A stretch of 64,000 nt of DNA, taken from the NCBI RefSeq assembly GCF_014202035.1, contig NZ_JACHFR010000002.1, positions 248,001 to 312,000 of the forward strand, written 5' to 3'. Each line of letters begins with the position of its first letter. The stretch's first letter is position 1. Under the pieces are notes generated by a model. The model was not told where the DNA came from. It did no database searches and saw only the letters and a program-made list of their open reading frames with translations. The position numbers and the translations under genes are program-made. This document shows, one piece after another, positions 26,032 through 36,046 of this stretch. The stretch is from Treponema rectale. Its GTDB lineage: Bacteria; Spirochaetota; Spirochaetia; Treponematales; Treponemataceae.

Positions 26032-26694
26032 ATGAGTTCAGAAACAAGCTTAGAAGATTCATCAGTAAATAACACTGATGAACACAATAATTGTACTTCT
26101 ACTGATTCCGCACCAAAGAAAAAAAGTTATTTTAAATTAACTCTTACAATTTTGTTTTTAATAGCTTTTGTAATAGTCGCAGGATTCTTAATCTATCAGT
26201 ATAAACAGGGAAGTTTTAAGAACTGGCAGACTTTCAAGAATTATATAAACAGTTTCGGACTTTTCGGACCAATCTTCCTTACAATATTCCAGTGCGTAAA
26301 AGTTCTTTATGTAGTTATTGCCGGCGGTATCGGCTGTGCTGCAGGCGGCGCTTTATTTGGGCCTCTTGTAGGATTTATCTGCAACTATATCGGAATTGTC
26401 AGCGGTTCAATCCTGGCATTCTGTATTTCTAAAAGATTCGGACCTTCATTCATGCACATGCTGTTTTCTGAAAAGAAAATCAACAAATACATGACATGGA
26501 TGAATAAATATAAAAAGCATTATACGATTTTCCTCTGGATTGCCATCTGTTCACCTATTGCACCGGATGACTTCCTCTGCTACTTTACCGGAGCGTCAGG
26601 AATGTCCTACAGAAGATTCCTTCTGATAATATTTACTGCTAAAATCTGGAGTATTCTCGGTTACAGCCTTATTTTTGGACTGAATTTTCACTAA
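26032..26694 (+). CDS. TVP38/TMEM64 (VTT/DedA-related) membrane protein
   Basis: This 220-residue integral membrane protein has a polar N-terminal 35 residues, then about five to six membrane helices. The VTT-domain core is visible as FGLFGPIFLTIFQCVKVLYVV, GGIGCAAGGALFGPLVGFICNY and the re-entrant SPIAPDDFLCYFTGASGMSYRRF (F-x-x-G-x-x-x-x-x-x-R). Members of the family move or scramble lipids, including undecaprenyl phosphate or phosphatidylethanolamine. Its position between the lipid kinase and PssA/Psd supports a lipid role. The exact substrate is not defined. Confidence 0.87.
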   Translation: MSSETSLEDSSVNNTDEHNNCTSTDSAPKKKSYFKLTLTILFLIAFVIVAGFLIYQYKQGSFKNWQTFKNYINSFGLFGPIFLTIFQCVKVLYVVIAGGIGCAAGGALFGPLVGFICNYIGIVSGSILAFCISKRFGPSFMHMLFSEKKINKYMTWMNKYKKHYTIFLWIAICSPIAPDDFLCYFTGASGMSYRRFLLIIFTAKIWSILGYSLIFGLNFH

Positions 26695-26798
26695 TTGACA
26701 GAATTTAAGTGTACCAGGGAAGCTTGAATTAAACCTTGCTTCACTTGTGGTATATTTTCTTCCAATATTGTAGAATTGGTAATCGGAGAGAGTTTAAA

Positions 26799-27605
26799 AT
26801 GTTAGGTGTTTACAATTATACAGTTATTCTTACTTATTTAGGAATGCTTTTTTCTTTTGCAGGAATACATTTTGTTTTTTCTGAAATGGACAGAAGCTTT
26901 ATTCTTGCTCTTCTTTGTCTTATGGTTTCCGCCGTTATGGATATGTTTGACGGCAAAGTTGCTTCAACAAAAAAAGACAGAACTCCAAGTGAGAAATTAT
27001 TCGGCATTCAGATTGATTCCATGGCAGACATCATCAGTTACGGAGTTTTCCCTTCTCTGATTGTTTATAAGCTTGCAACCCTTTCTGAATTTAAATCAGC
27101 ACATCCAAGCGGAAAATACGTTGTAATCTGCATCTGTGCTGCATATCTTTTATGTGCCCTTATCCGTCTTTCTTACTTTAATGTTGAAGAAATGGAACGC
27201 CAGACTCAGACAGATGAATGCCGCCATGAATACCGCGGTCTTCCTGTAACAAGCATTGCTCTTATTCTTCCATTCGTATTTATCGTAAGTTATTTTTCCG
27301 GTTCATCAGAACCACCTGTTGTTCCATGTGCCTTCCTTCTTGCCGTAATGGGACTTGCATTCATTACACCGTTTAAGCTTATAAAGCCGCTTTTCATCGG
27401 TAAAATAATCATGATCATCATAGGACTCATGGAACTTGTACTTCTTCTCTGCGGCAAAGCATACATCCGTGAATCAAAAACTGATCATAATAATCCTTCT
27501 GCTCCACAGCAAAGCTTAATCTGGGACTCAAAAGTTCATCCGGAAACTGTTGACGAAACAGTTTTAGAACAGATCCCAGTAACTGAAGCTGAAGTGGAAA
27601 ACTAA
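26799..27605 (+). CDS. pssA: CDP-diacylglycerol-serine O-phosphatidyltransferase
   Basis: This 268-residue membrane protein carries the CDP-alcohol phosphatidyltransferase motif, seen as DMFDGKVASTKKDRTPSE then GIQIDSMADIISYG, with the acidic residues D-G...G...D...D at the expected spacing. It transfers the phosphatidyl group from CDP-diacylglycerol to serine at the inner membrane. The downstream psd gene begins 2 bp after its stop, so the pair makes phosphatidylethanolamine. The ATG at 26799 is preceded by GGAGAG; an upstream in-frame start at 26736 would add 21 residues without a membrane pattern. The C-terminal 45 residues are a polar tail. Confidence 0.92.
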   Translation: MLGVYNYTVILTYLGMLFSFAGIHFVFSEMDRSFILALLCLMVSAVMDMFDGKVASTKKDRTPSEKLFGIQIDSMADIISYGVFPSLIVYKLATLSEFKSAHPSGKYVVICICAAYLLCALIRLSYFNVEEMERQTQTDECRHEYRGLPVTSIALILPFVFIVSYFSGSSEPPVVPCAFLLAVMGLAFITPFKLIKPLFIGKIIMIIIGLMELVLLLCGKAYIRESKTDHNNPSAPQQSLIWDSKVHPETVDETVLEQIPVTEAEVEN

Positions 27606-27607
27606 GT

Positions 27608-28423
27608 ATGGCAGCAAACGATAAATCTGTTGAATTTTTATACGGAACTAAATTCGGAAGAATGCTTCTTGAATTTGCACTGGCAATACGCATTCCAAAA
27701 TTGCTGGGGGCTTTTTTAAGAAGTCCGCTTTCAAGATTTTACATCAAGAAATTTATTGCTAAAAACGGCATTAACATGGATGCCTGGCCTGATGTAAAAT
27801 TCAAAACCTTCAACGACTTCTTTACTCGAAAAAAAGAAATTACTTTTGACAGCGAACCGTCCCACTTTATCAGTCCAAGTGACAGTCTGCTCAGTGTATA
27901 CGATATAAAACCGGACAGTACTTTTTTTATAAAAGGTGCCGATTATTCAATCAGTGATTTTCTGCAGAATTCTGAACTTGAAAAAAAATTCGACGGCGGA
28001 CTTTGTCTTGTTTTCAGACTCTGCGCTACAGATTATCACCGCTACTGCTACATTGATGACGGTCATATTGATGACAATCATTTTATTCCCGGAAAACTCT
28101 ACAGCGTACAGCCGCTGCCTCTTGAAAAGTTCCGGGTGTTTACAAAAAACAGACGTTCCTGGGCTGTACTTCACACCAGAAATTTTGGTGATATTGCACA
28201 GATAGAAGTAGGAGCCTTCAGCGTTGGCGGAATTATAAATCATGATTCAAATGCAGACTTTAAGAAAGGTTCTGAAAAAGGATACTTTGACCTTCACGGT
28301 TCAACAATTGTTCTTTTAATTCAGAAAGATAAAGTTGAACTGCTTGAGGAAGTAAAAGCTGCAACTGCCGGTGATAAAGAATACCGCGTAAAATGCGGTC
28401 AGTTCATCGGTACTGCAAAATAG
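27608..28423 (+). CDS. psd: Phosphatidylserine decarboxylase
   Basis: This 271-residue protein matches the PS decarboxylase family. FRLCATDYHRYCYIDDG (the H-x-x-x-C region), VGAFSVGGI and the self-cleaving triplet G-S-T in LHGSTIVLLI (around residue 228) are present. Cleavage before that Ser creates the pyruvoyl prosthetic group and a short alpha chain. The enzyme converts phosphatidylserine to phosphatidylethanolamine. It is 2 bp downstream of pssA. The 3' end overlaps the convergent CNNM/CBS gene by 25 bp. Confidence 0.94.
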   Translation: MAANDKSVEFLYGTKFGRMLLEFALAIRIPKLLGAFLRSPLSRFYIKKFIAKNGINMDAWPDVKFKTFNDFFTRKKEITFDSEPSHFISPSDSLLSVYDIKPDSTFFIKGADYSISDFLQNSELEKKFDGGLCLVFRLCATDYHRYCYIDDGHIDDNHFIPGKLYSVQPLPLEKFRVFTKNRRSWAVLHTRNFGDIAQIEVGAFSVGGIINHDSNADFKKGSEKGYFDLHGSTIVLLIQKDKVELLEEVKAATAGDKEYRVKCGQFIGTAK

Positions 28424-29697
28424 TTTCCGATAAATTTAATTCTAACACTTTGAATGCGGCGTGCACTCTGGTCTTCTACCATATAAAGCACGCCGTCTTT
28501 TTTATACACAGCGCCTATGCTAGGTAATTCACCAAAACGCTCCAGCAGCCATCCGCCTAAGGTATCAAAGTAAGAACTGTCCAGATTAAGATTTAAAACT
28601 TCATTTACATCATCAATTTTAAGATCACCGGGAACAAGAAATTCCGTAGAGCTGATTACAGTAACTCTACTTTCAGGAGAAAGTTCTGAACTGCCGTATT
28701 CATCCGTCATACGTCCAAAAACTTCCCTAAGTATATCGTCCATCGTAACGATTCCTGCCATACTGCCATACTCATCAACAGCTACAGCAAAATTGTTATG
28801 CTCGCGCTTAAAGGTTTTAAGCAAATCTTCTGCAGAAAAGGTTTCAGGAACAAACAGAACCGGGCGCATGCAGATTTTAATAAAATCCTTACTTTTCGTA
28901 ATGAATTCATCTGCAAAAAGAACAGCTTTATAATGAAGCACACCTACAATATTTTCAGGCGTTCCTTCATAAACCGGGATGCGGGAATATCCTGAGTCAG
29001 CAAAAACTTTAATTACTTCTTCAAGAGTATTTTCTATGTTAACGTATTTTATCAGAGAACGGTGCTTCATGATTCCGTGAACCGTAAGATCTGAAAATTC
29101 AAAAATACGGTCAAGCATTCTCTTCTGATCCGTTTCAAGAGTACCTTCATTTTCTCCAAGTTCGAGAAGTGTTTTAAATTCCTCCTCAGTAATAATCGGA
29201 CGCTTTTTCTTAATAAAGATTTTTTCTGTAAGTTCAATAAATTTTGTAAGCTGAGAAAAAATCCATACTATCGGAAAAATCAGAACCTGAATTACAGAAA
29301 CCGGAACAGCACTCATCTGTGCAGTCTCTTTAGTTTTTACAGCCGCATAAGTTTTTGGAAGAACCTCTGTAAAAATAATTATAAAAATACTTATCACAGC
29401 CGTTCCATAAGAAACATAAGCTGCTCCCGCAACTTTTAAAGTAAAAGCCGTTGCCAGAGAAGAAGCCAGAGCCGTTACAAAATTTGTTCCTATAAGAACT
29501 GTAGAAATCAAACGGTCAAGATTATTTTTTAAAACCTGAACGCGCTTTGCATGTTTTTCATTATCCTTAATCATCTGCCTTACTGTAATTCTTGAAATGG
29601 CAGTATAGGCAGTTTCTGTCGAAGCAAAAAATGCGCCGCAAAAGAGAAGAAGGATTTCTGCAAGTACAGGACAGACTATCATAAGTACATCATTCAT
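28399..29697 (-). CDS. CNNM/CBS-domain membrane protein (HlyC/CorC family)
   Basis: This 432-residue protein has an N-terminal CNNM membrane domain (three to four helices, residues 1-175, FFASTETAYTAISRITVRQ), a pair of CBS domains (about 195-335; VHGIMKHRSLIKYVN and VVGVLHYKAVLF-type loops), and a C-terminal CorC_HlyC domain (about 345-425; VPGDLKIDDVNEVLNL). Despite the haemolysin name, such proteins move or regulate divalent cations such as magnesium and cobalt. It overlaps its upstream paralogue by 8 bp, so the two are co-translated and may form a hetero-oligomer. Confidence 0.9.
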   Translation of the reverse strand: MNDVLMIVCPVLAEILLLFCGAFFASTETAYTAISRITVRQMIKDNEKHAKRVQVLKNNLDRLISTVLIGTNFVTALASSLATAFTLKVAGAAYVSYGTAVISIFIIIFTEVLPKTYAAVKTKETAQMSAVPVSVIQVLIFPIVWIFSQLTKFIELTEKIFIKKKRPIITEEEFKTLLELGENEGTLETDQKRMLDRIFEFSDLTVHGIMKHRSLIKYVNIENTLEEVIKVFADSGYSRIPVYEGTPENIVGVLHYKAVLFADEFITKSKDFIKICMRPVLFVPETFSAEDLLKTFKREHNNFAVAVDEYGSMAGIVTMDDILREVFGRMTDEYGSSELSPESRVTVISSTEFLVPGDLKIDDVNEVLNLNLDSSYFDTLGGWLLERFGELPSIGAVYKKDGVLYMVEDQSARRIQSVRIKFIGNYFAVPMN

Positions 29698-30943
29698 TTT
29701 CTGCTCCCAAACTCCTTATTAAAACTGCAGAGACCCGCTTGTCATCCATCTTTGTAACCGTAAACCTGTAATTTTCTTTTGTGATGCCTTCTCCTTCTTC
29801 AGGTATATGTCCGAGAACTTCAGAAATATAACCTCCGATTGTCTCACAGTTTTTTGAATAAAGCTTTATGTTCAGCTGTTCATTAATATCCGTAAGCCGG
29901 GACAGTCCGTTTACTTCCGTATTTTTTTTATTGTTAATTACAACATCAACTCTTTTTGCATAAGGTTTATATTCATCTGCAATTGGACCGAATATTTCGC
30001 GGGCAATATCTTCTGTTGTAAGAACTCCATTTGTTCCGGAATATTCATCTATAACAACTGCCATACTCTGATGATTTTCCGTAAGCATCTGCTGAATTGA
30101 AGACATTTTTTTTGTCTCAAGAATAAAAAGGGGCGGACGCATGACCTTTTCAACAGAAAATTCCTCTACACAGTTTTTATAAAAAAGCAAATCTTTGACG
30201 TAAAGAATTCCTACGATATCATCTATATCTTTTTTATAAACCGGAAATCTGGAAAGTCTGAACCTTTCTGAAAACTCAACAACATTTTTATAATTTTCAT
30301 TAACAGAAATAGCCTTTATTTCTTTTCGGGGAATCATAATGTCTTTAGCTTCAAGGTCACTAAATTTAAAAACCTTATGCATCATGGTCTTTTCGCTTTT
30401 TTCAAGCACACCATGTTCACCGCTGACATCAATAAATGTTTTTATCTCATCTTCCGTAAACGAAACTTTCTTTTCGTTAGTCTGAACTTTAAAAATCTTT
30501 AGAATAAATCTTGAAAAAGCAGAAAAAACAGAAACAAAAGGATACAGAATTATTTCAAGAAAAACGACAAATCCGCTGAAAAAAAAAGCAATCGGTTCCG
30601 GATGATGAGTTGCAAAAGTTTTTGGAGAAATCTCTCCGAACACTAAAAGAATAAGCGTAGATATAAAAGTCGCAATTCCCACACCGGCACTGCCGAAAAG
30701 CTTTATCGAAATATATGCAAGAATTGATGACAGGGAAATATTAACTATATCGTTAGCAACCAGCAGAGTGTTTATAAGCCTCTCTTTATCACTGAGAAGC
30801 TTCCACACTCTGACAGCCGCTTTATTTTTCTGATCCCGTAAAAAACGGATGCGAAGTTTATTTGCTGCAAGAAAAGCACTTTCTGTTGCAGAAAAAATCA
30901 TCGAGAGAAGAATTAAACCAATTGCAACAAAAACAAGTATCAT
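29690..30943 (-). CDS. CNNM/CBS-domain membrane protein, paralogue
   Basis: This 417-residue protein has the same layout as the downstream gene: a CNNM domain (residues 1-180, MIFSATESAFLAANKLRIR), CBS pair (about 195-330; KDIMIPRKEIKAISV and VDDIVGILYVKDLLF-type elements), and a CorC_HlyC domain (about 335-410). The CBS pair probably binds an adenosine nucleotide. It begins one base from the end of the upstream thioredoxin-like lipoprotein gene on the same strand, so the three genes likely form one transcript. Two paralogues in tandem are common in spirochaetes and clostridia. Confidence 0.9.
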   Translation of the reverse strand: MILVFVAIGLILLSMIFSATESAFLAANKLRIRFLRDQKNKAAVRVWKLLSDKERLINTLLVANDIVNISLSSILAYISIKLFGSAGVGIATFISTLILLVFGEISPKTFATHHPEPIAFFFSGFVVFLEIILYPFVSVFSAFSRFILKIFKVQTNEKKVSFTEDEIKTFIDVSGEHGVLEKSEKTMMHKVFKFSDLEAKDIMIPRKEIKAISVNENYKNVVEFSERFRLSRFPVYKKDIDDIVGILYVKDLLFYKNCVEEFSVEKVMRPPLFILETKKMSSIQQMLTENHQSMAVVIDEYSGTNGVLTTEDIAREIFGPIADEYKPYAKRVDVVINNKKNTEVNGLSRLTDINEQLNIKLYSKNCETIGGYISEVLGHIPEEGEGITKENYRFTVTKMDDKRVSAVLIRSLGAENE

Positions 30944-31948
30944 CTATTTTGTTTGAGCTTTATACTGCTGTCTTGCTTTTTCAAGCTGATAAAGAATATC
31001 TGGTCCAATCTCATTATTCGGATCACAGTCATATGCTTTCTGAAGATAATCAACTATTGCGCCGTAATCATAACTTCCTGTATCTTTTCCTTCCTGAAGT
31101 TCTACAAGAGCTGCCATAAAATACATATTCTGACGTTCTGCTTCAGAAAGATGATTGTCTTTATTTTCTGCAACTGTTACATAAACAGCAGCAGCATCCC
31201 TTCCGTGAACAAGTTCATCATAAGCATCAAAATATGCCTTTGCCTGTTCAAACTTACCGAGATTACCTGTTTTGTTTTCCGGATCATATTCAGGATATGA
31301 AGCTATAAGATCCCGCAACGGAGCAAGATATATTGCCGGTGTCGCTTCATAAAGTTCATTAATTGCTTCTGCCTTTTCTATTCCTGAAGACTTACGGACT
31401 TTTTCTGCAAGAGAAGAAAGCTTTTCTATCTGAGCTGAATGACAGGCTTTTTCAAAACCTGTAAACGTAGAAGTTTCATCCGTGTAAATAACAGAATCAA
31501 AATACCAGCCTTCCTGACTTAAAAAAAGAACTGTCGGATACTGGTTTACGCTATAAATATCACGGGCAATATAATCTCTTTCTGCAAAATCTTTCTGTGC
31601 TTTTTCTATACGGTCTGCTTCTTCCTGAGAATCATTTTTTGGAAGATATGCCGCATTAAATTCCCTTTCTGCAAAATCAAAATTCAGGAATACAAAATCA
31701 TCTGCATATTTTATAAGAAACTGTTCTGATTCAACAACATTCTTTTTAAACTTATTGCTGTAACGGTCCCAGTCTGAACCTGTAAATAAAAACATAATGC
31801 CTTTATTATTTTCTGCAGCAATCTTTTTTGCAGCTTCAAAATCTGTCTGCCATACAAGTTCCGGGACTTTCTGTTTTTTTGAACAGCCGGCAGCACTCAA
31901 AAGAATTACTGCTGCACTTATAAGTTTAAAAATTTTCTTTAATTTCAT
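30944..31948 (-). CDS. Thioredoxin-like lipoprotein without CxxC
   Basis: This 334-residue protein has a lipobox (SAAGC, Cys22) and a thioredoxin-fold domain (about residues 30-180). In the family the active site reads FTGSDWCxxC; here it is FTGSDWDRYS, so both cysteines are replaced (positions D61 and S64). The remaining fold is kept, including the YPTVLFLSQEGW cis-Pro strand. Residues 190-334 are helical with TPR-like pairs (AEAINELYEATPAIYLAPL). Redox activity is not expected, so it may be a binding scaffold. I chose ATG at 31948 because AGGAATT lies upstream; the longer frame runs through the purL terminator. Confidence 0.82.
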   Translation of the reverse strand: MKLKKIFKLISAAVILLSAAGCSKKQKVPELVWQTDFEAAKKIAAENNKGIMFLFTGSDWDRYSNKFKKNVVESEQFLIKYADDFVFLNFDFAEREFNAAYLPKNDSQEEADRIEKAQKDFAERDYIARDIYSVNQYPTVLFLSQEGWYFDSVIYTDETSTFTGFEKACHSAQIEKLSSLAEKVRKSSGIEKAEAINELYEATPAIYLAPLRDLIASYPEYDPENKTGNLGKFEQAKAYFDAYDELVHGRDAAAVYVTVAENKDNHLSEAERQNMYFMAALVELQEGKDTGSYDYGAIVDYLQKAYDCDPNNEIGPDILYQLEKARQQYKAQTK

Positions 31949-31981
31949 TTTAATTCCTAACAAATAATTTTGACGATAAAA

Positions 31982-32037
31982 AAGGGAGTCCGCCTTAAGA
32001 TTCTCATAGACAGGAATCATAAAGCGGAGCCTCCCTT
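31982..32037 (-). terminator. Terminator after purL
   Basis: Arms AAGGGAG...CCGC and GCGG...CTCCCTT pair with a small bulge, followed by a T run on the minus strand. Confidence 0.85.
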
Positions 32038-32054
32038 ATTTATAACATAAAAAA

Positions 32055-35000
32055 TTATTTAAAGTAACGTACGCCTGCACGGAAAATATTTTCGCATGAA
32101 GTTTCGTTTGCTCCGTCCCAGGTAACGTTCTTAATAATGTCATTACTTGAACCGTCTGAGCAAAGTCCCATTGTACGTTCATTATGACCCATCTTTCCAA
32201 GAACATGACCGTCAGGACTTACAAGACCTTCTATTGCAAAATAACTTCCGTTAGGATTATCCGGTTCATAAATTGACGGCTTACCGTTTTCGTCTACATA
32301 CTGAGAGAAAACCTGTCCGTTCTTAAACAGTTTCTTTGCAAAAGCTGCATCGATTACGATACGGCCTTCTCCGTGACTTATCGGAATAAGATGATTTCTT
32401 TCATCAAGAACACTTTCATCCATAGCCCATGGGGTTGCGGCACTTACAACTCTCGTACGAACTATGCGGCTGATGTGACGGCCGATTTTGTTAAACGTAA
32501 GAGTCGGCATGTCTTCTGAAGGTTCACGGATTTCTCCATAAGGAACAAGACCTGTCTTTATAAGAGCCTGGAAACCGTTACAGATACCAAGAACAAGACC
32601 GTCACGATTCTTAAGAAGATTCATGATGCTGTCTGCAATACGTCCTTCACGGATAACGTTGGCAATAAACTTTCCTGAACCATCAGGTTCATCACCAACA
32701 CTGAATCCACCAGGGAATGCAATAATCTGTGAATCATCAATTTCTTTCTTAAAGGCATTGAGGCTTTCTGTCAGATCTTCCGGTGTACGGTTTTTGAAGA
32801 CAAGTATTTTTGTCTCAGCCCCATTAAGATTGAATGCACGGGCCATATCGTATTCACAGTTTGTTCCAGGGAATGCCGGAATAATAACTTTTGGTCTTGC
32901 AGAAGAAACAATCGGTGTAAATGACTTACGTTCTTTCTTCAGAGACTTATGTATCTTCTTTGCAAAGCCAGGAAGTGACGGCTGTGGTTTTGCCCCGGAA
33001 ACAGGAGGGAATACCTTACTGAGTTTTTCTTCCCAGACACCATTAATTTCATCAAGAGAAATTTCTACATCTTCGATTACAATCTTTGCAGAATCAATAG
33101 TAGAACCAATCTTGAATACTGTTCCTGTTTCAAAAGCTTCGTTTTCAAAAGCTGTTGTTGTTTCTACAATTATCGAACCATAAAGTGGAGTAAACAGATC
33201 TTCTGCACCGGCAGATTTTTCTATTCCCGTACAGGTTGCACTTAAAGGAATTTCATCAAGTTCAACACCGATTCTGTTTCCTAATGCCATCTTTGTAACG
33301 GCTTCTGCAATACCGCCTGCCTGAACCGGATACATTGCACTTATCTTTTTATCAGAATTCAGTTTATAAAGAACAGCTGCATTCTTTTTGAATACTTCCC
33401 ATTCCGGAGCAAGTTGTTTTGTATATGGAACTGTAACAAGATAAACTGAAGAACCAGCCTTCTTAAAAGAACCGCTGGTTATATTCTTTACATCATCTGT
33501 ATCAACTGCAAAGGAAACAAGAGTATGCGGAACATTAAGATTTTCAAAAGTTCCAGACATTGAATCTTTACCGCCGATGGAACCTGTTCCCATAGCAATC
33601 TGTGCATCTATTGAACCAAGTAATGCTGCTGCAGGATATCCCCAGGTTTTTTCACTAACTGCACGACCGAAAAATTCCTGGAAAGTAAGACGTGAACATT
33701 CCGGCTTTCCACCAAGACAGGCAATCTTTGCAAGAGAAGAAAGAACTGCTGTCTGAGCACCATGCCACGGAGACCACTGTGCAACACGAGGATCATAACC
33801 GTAAGTCATAAGGCTGACCGTAGAAGTTTCTTTTGGAGATACAACAGGAATCTTTGCTGCCATACCTGCTTCCGGAGTACCCTGATACTTTCCGCCAAAC
33901 GGGAACAATACTGATGATGAACCGATTGAACCGTCAAAGCGTTCACACAGACCGCGCTGAGAACAGCAGGCAAGATCATTCATATCAGCAAGCCATGCTG
34001 CCTTTAAATCAGGAGAATCTTTATCATCATCAAGAATCTTCTTTACACTGTCCAGTGGATTTGTCAACGGAGATTTTTCCTGAACATCTGGAGATTCAAT
34101 GGAAGCAACGGCATGATGAGGAGCACCTGCTGCATCAAGGAATGAACGGTCAAGCTCAACAATTGTCTTTCCACGCCATTTCATTACAAGCTTGTCTGTA
34201 TCAGTAACTTCTGCAACTACTACGGCATTTAAGTTTTCATCATTACAGAACTTAATGAACTTTTCTACGTCACCCTTGCGGACTACGACAGCCATACGTT
34301 CCTGACTTTCTGATATTGCAAGTTCAGTACCGTCAAGACCTTCATATTTTTTTGGAACATTATCAAGATTAATATCAAGTCCCGGTGCAAGTTCACCAAC
34401 AGCAACGGAAACTCCACCTGCTCCAAAGTCATTTGAACGGCGGATCATGCGGCATACATCTTTATTGCGGAACAGTCTCTGAATCTTGCGCTCTTCAACT
34501 GCATTACCTTTCTGAACTTCAGCAGCAGCAGTTGTTACTGATTTTACATCATGTACTTTTGAAGAACCTGTTGCACCGCCAATACCGTCACGGCCAGTTC
34601 CACCACCAAGAAGGATTACTACATCACCAGCTTCCGGCTCTTCCCTCATAACCTGATCTGCCGGAGCAGCTGCAATTACAGCACCAAGTTCCATGCGCTT
34701 TGCAAGGAAGCCCGGATGATAAATTTCTGCAACCTGTCCTGTTGTAAGACCAATCTGATTTCCGTAAGAAGAGAATCCCTGAGCTGCTTCACGGGTAAGT
34801 TTCATCTGAGGCAGCTTACCTTTAAGAGTTTCATTTACAGGAACTGTCGGATCTCCTGCCCCTGTTACGCGAAGTGCCTGATAAACCCAGGAACGTCCGC
34901 TTAAAGGATCACGGATTGCTCCACCGATACAAGTTGCTGCACCACCAAAAGGTTCAATTTCTGTAGGATGATTATGAGTTTCATTCTTAAACTGAAGAAG

Positions 35001-35987
35001 CCAGCGTTCAACCTTTTCTTCAGAAGAATTTTCTGTAACATGAACATCAATATAAACGGAACAGGCATTTATTTCTGCACTTACTTCAAGATCATCAAGC
35101 TTTCCGTGTGCACGAAGGAACTTTGCTCCGATACATGCCATATCCATCAGGGTAACAGGTTTATCTGTCCTGTCTTTATAAAGGTCTGTCCTGAGAATAT
35201 TGTAATTCTGAAGGGAACGAAGGAACAGATCCTGATACGGACCATTTTCTACCTTTACTTCATCAAGCTGAGTAAGGAATGTTGTATGGCGGCAGTGATC
35301 AGACCAGTATGTATCAAGAACACGAATCTCTGTAATTGTAGGATCCCTGTTAATAGATTTGAAATAATCCTGAAGGAATTTTATGTCTGCAAAATCCATG
35401 GCAAGACCAAGTTCCTTTCTGTAAGATTCAAGGTCTGCGTCATTTAAAGAAACAAAGCCTGCAACAGTCGGAATGTCTGCCGGAACTTCGGCTTTCATTT
35501 CAAGTGTTTCAGGCTTAACATCATCAGTCAGTCGTGAATCAACTGGATTTATAAGATAGTGCTGAATCTTCTCAACATCAGAAGCAGACACCGCTCCCTC
35601 AAGGAAGACAATCTTAGCACAATGAACACGAGGCGGTTCTGTTCCGACCTTCGTAGAATTCTTCATGCCTTCACGCAGAAGAGAAAGACACTGGGCAGCA
35701 CTGTCGGCACGCTGATCATACTGACCTGGAAGATATTCCCAGATAATCTCAGTCACACCAGACGGAACCTCAAGCTTTTCAAAAGTTACTGTATCACTCT
35801 GAGGTTCAGAAAAGATACGAACAGCCGCAGCTTTTGCAACTTCGTCAGCAACATTTTCAATGTCATAACGATTAAAGTAACGCACACCTGTAACACCAGA
35901 TATGCCCAAAAAACCTGTGATTTCAGAGTAAATACGATTTGCCTCGTTCTGAAATCCGTCCTTTCTTTCTACGTATATGCGGTACAT
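32055..35987 (-). CDS. purL: Phosphoribosylformylglycinamidine synthase, large single-chain form
   Basis: This 1310-residue protein is the large type of FGAM synthase, similar in size to E. coli PurL. The N-terminal PurS-like part (residues 1-150), linker (DYFKSINRDPTITEIRVLDTYWSDHC), two AIRS-like halves (for example FKNETHNHPTEIEPFGGAATCIGGAIRD) and the C-terminal glutaminase with FPGTNCEYD and the nucleophile Cys in LGICNGFQ are all present. It makes FGAM from FGAR, glutamine and ATP. The start at 35987 fits the family N-terminus, and TATAAT ends 6 nt before it; a longer reading to 36125 covers a repeat. It is followed by a strong terminator. Confidence 0.95.
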   Translation of the reverse strand: MYRIYVERKDGFQNEANRIYSEITGFLGISGVTGVRYFNRYDIENVADEVAKAAAVRIFSEPQSDTVTFEKLEVPSGVTEIIWEYLPGQYDQRADSAAQCLSLLREGMKNSTKVGTEPPRVHCAKIVFLEGAVSASDVEKIQHYLINPVDSRLTDDVKPETLEMKAEVPADIPTVAGFVSLNDADLESYRKELGLAMDFADIKFLQDYFKSINRDPTITEIRVLDTYWSDHCRHTTFLTQLDEVKVENGPYQDLFLRSLQNYNILRTDLYKDRTDKPVTLMDMACIGAKFLRAHGKLDDLEVSAEINACSVYIDVHVTENSSEEKVERWLLQFKNETHNHPTEIEPFGGAATCIGGAIRDPLSGRSWVYQALRVTGAGDPTVPVNETLKGKLPQMKLTREAAQGFSSYGNQIGLTTGQVAEIYHPGFLAKRMELGAVIAAAPADQVMREEPEAGDVVILLGGGTGRDGIGGATGSSKVHDVKSVTTAAAEVQKGNAVEERKIQRLFRNKDVCRMIRRSNDFGAGGVSVAVGELAPGLDINLDNVPKKYEGLDGTELAISESQERMAVVVRKGDVEKFIKFCNDENLNAVVVAEVTDTDKLVMKWRGKTIVELDRSFLDAAGAPHHAVASIESPDVQEKSPLTNPLDSVKKILDDDKDSPDLKAAWLADMNDLACCSQRGLCERFDGSIGSSSVLFPFGGKYQGTPEAGMAAKIPVVSPKETSTVSLMTYGYDPRVAQWSPWHGAQTAVLSSLAKIACLGGKPECSRLTFQEFFGRAVSEKTWGYPAAALLGSIDAQIAMGTGSIGGKDSMSGTFENLNVPHTLVSFAVDTDDVKNITSGSFKKAGSSVYLVTVPYTKQLAPEWEVFKKNAAVLYKLNSDKKISAMYPVQAGGIAEAVTKMALGNRIGVELDEIPLSATCTGIEKSAGAEDLFTPLYGSIIVETTTAFENEAFETGTVFKIGSTIDSAKIVIEDVEISLDEINGVWEEKLSKVFPPVSGAKPQPSLPGFAKKIHKSLKKERKSFTPIVSSARPKVIIPAFPGTNCEYDMARAFNLNGAETKILVFKNRTPEDLTESLNAFKKEIDDSQIIAFPGGFSVGDEPDGSGKFIANVIREGRIADSIMNLLKNRDGLVLGICNGFQALIKTGLVPYGEIREPSEDMPTLTFNKIGRHISRIVRTRVVSAATPWAMDESVLDERNHLIPISHGEGRIVIDAAFAKKLFKNGQVFSQYVDENGKPSIYEPDNPNGSYFAIEGLVSPDGHVLGKMGHNERTMGLCSDGSSNDIIKNVTWDGANETSCENIFRAGVRYFK

Positions 35988-35993
35988 TCTCAA

Positions 35994-35999
35994 ATTATA
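35994..35999 (-). promoter_or_regulatory. -10 hexamer 6 nt before purL start
   Basis: TATAAT is followed by TTGAGA and ATG on the minus strand. This supports 35987 as the start and predicts a leaderless transcript. Confidence 0.55.
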
Positions 36000-36046
36000 T
36001 TGATAATAATTATGAGTTTCAATAAAGGCCGGCAGATAAAAACAAA

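Noticed and set aside
31949-32020. A longer start for the thioredoxin-like lipoprotein
   Set aside because: The extra codons run through the purL terminator hairpin, and the signal peptide begins at 31948.
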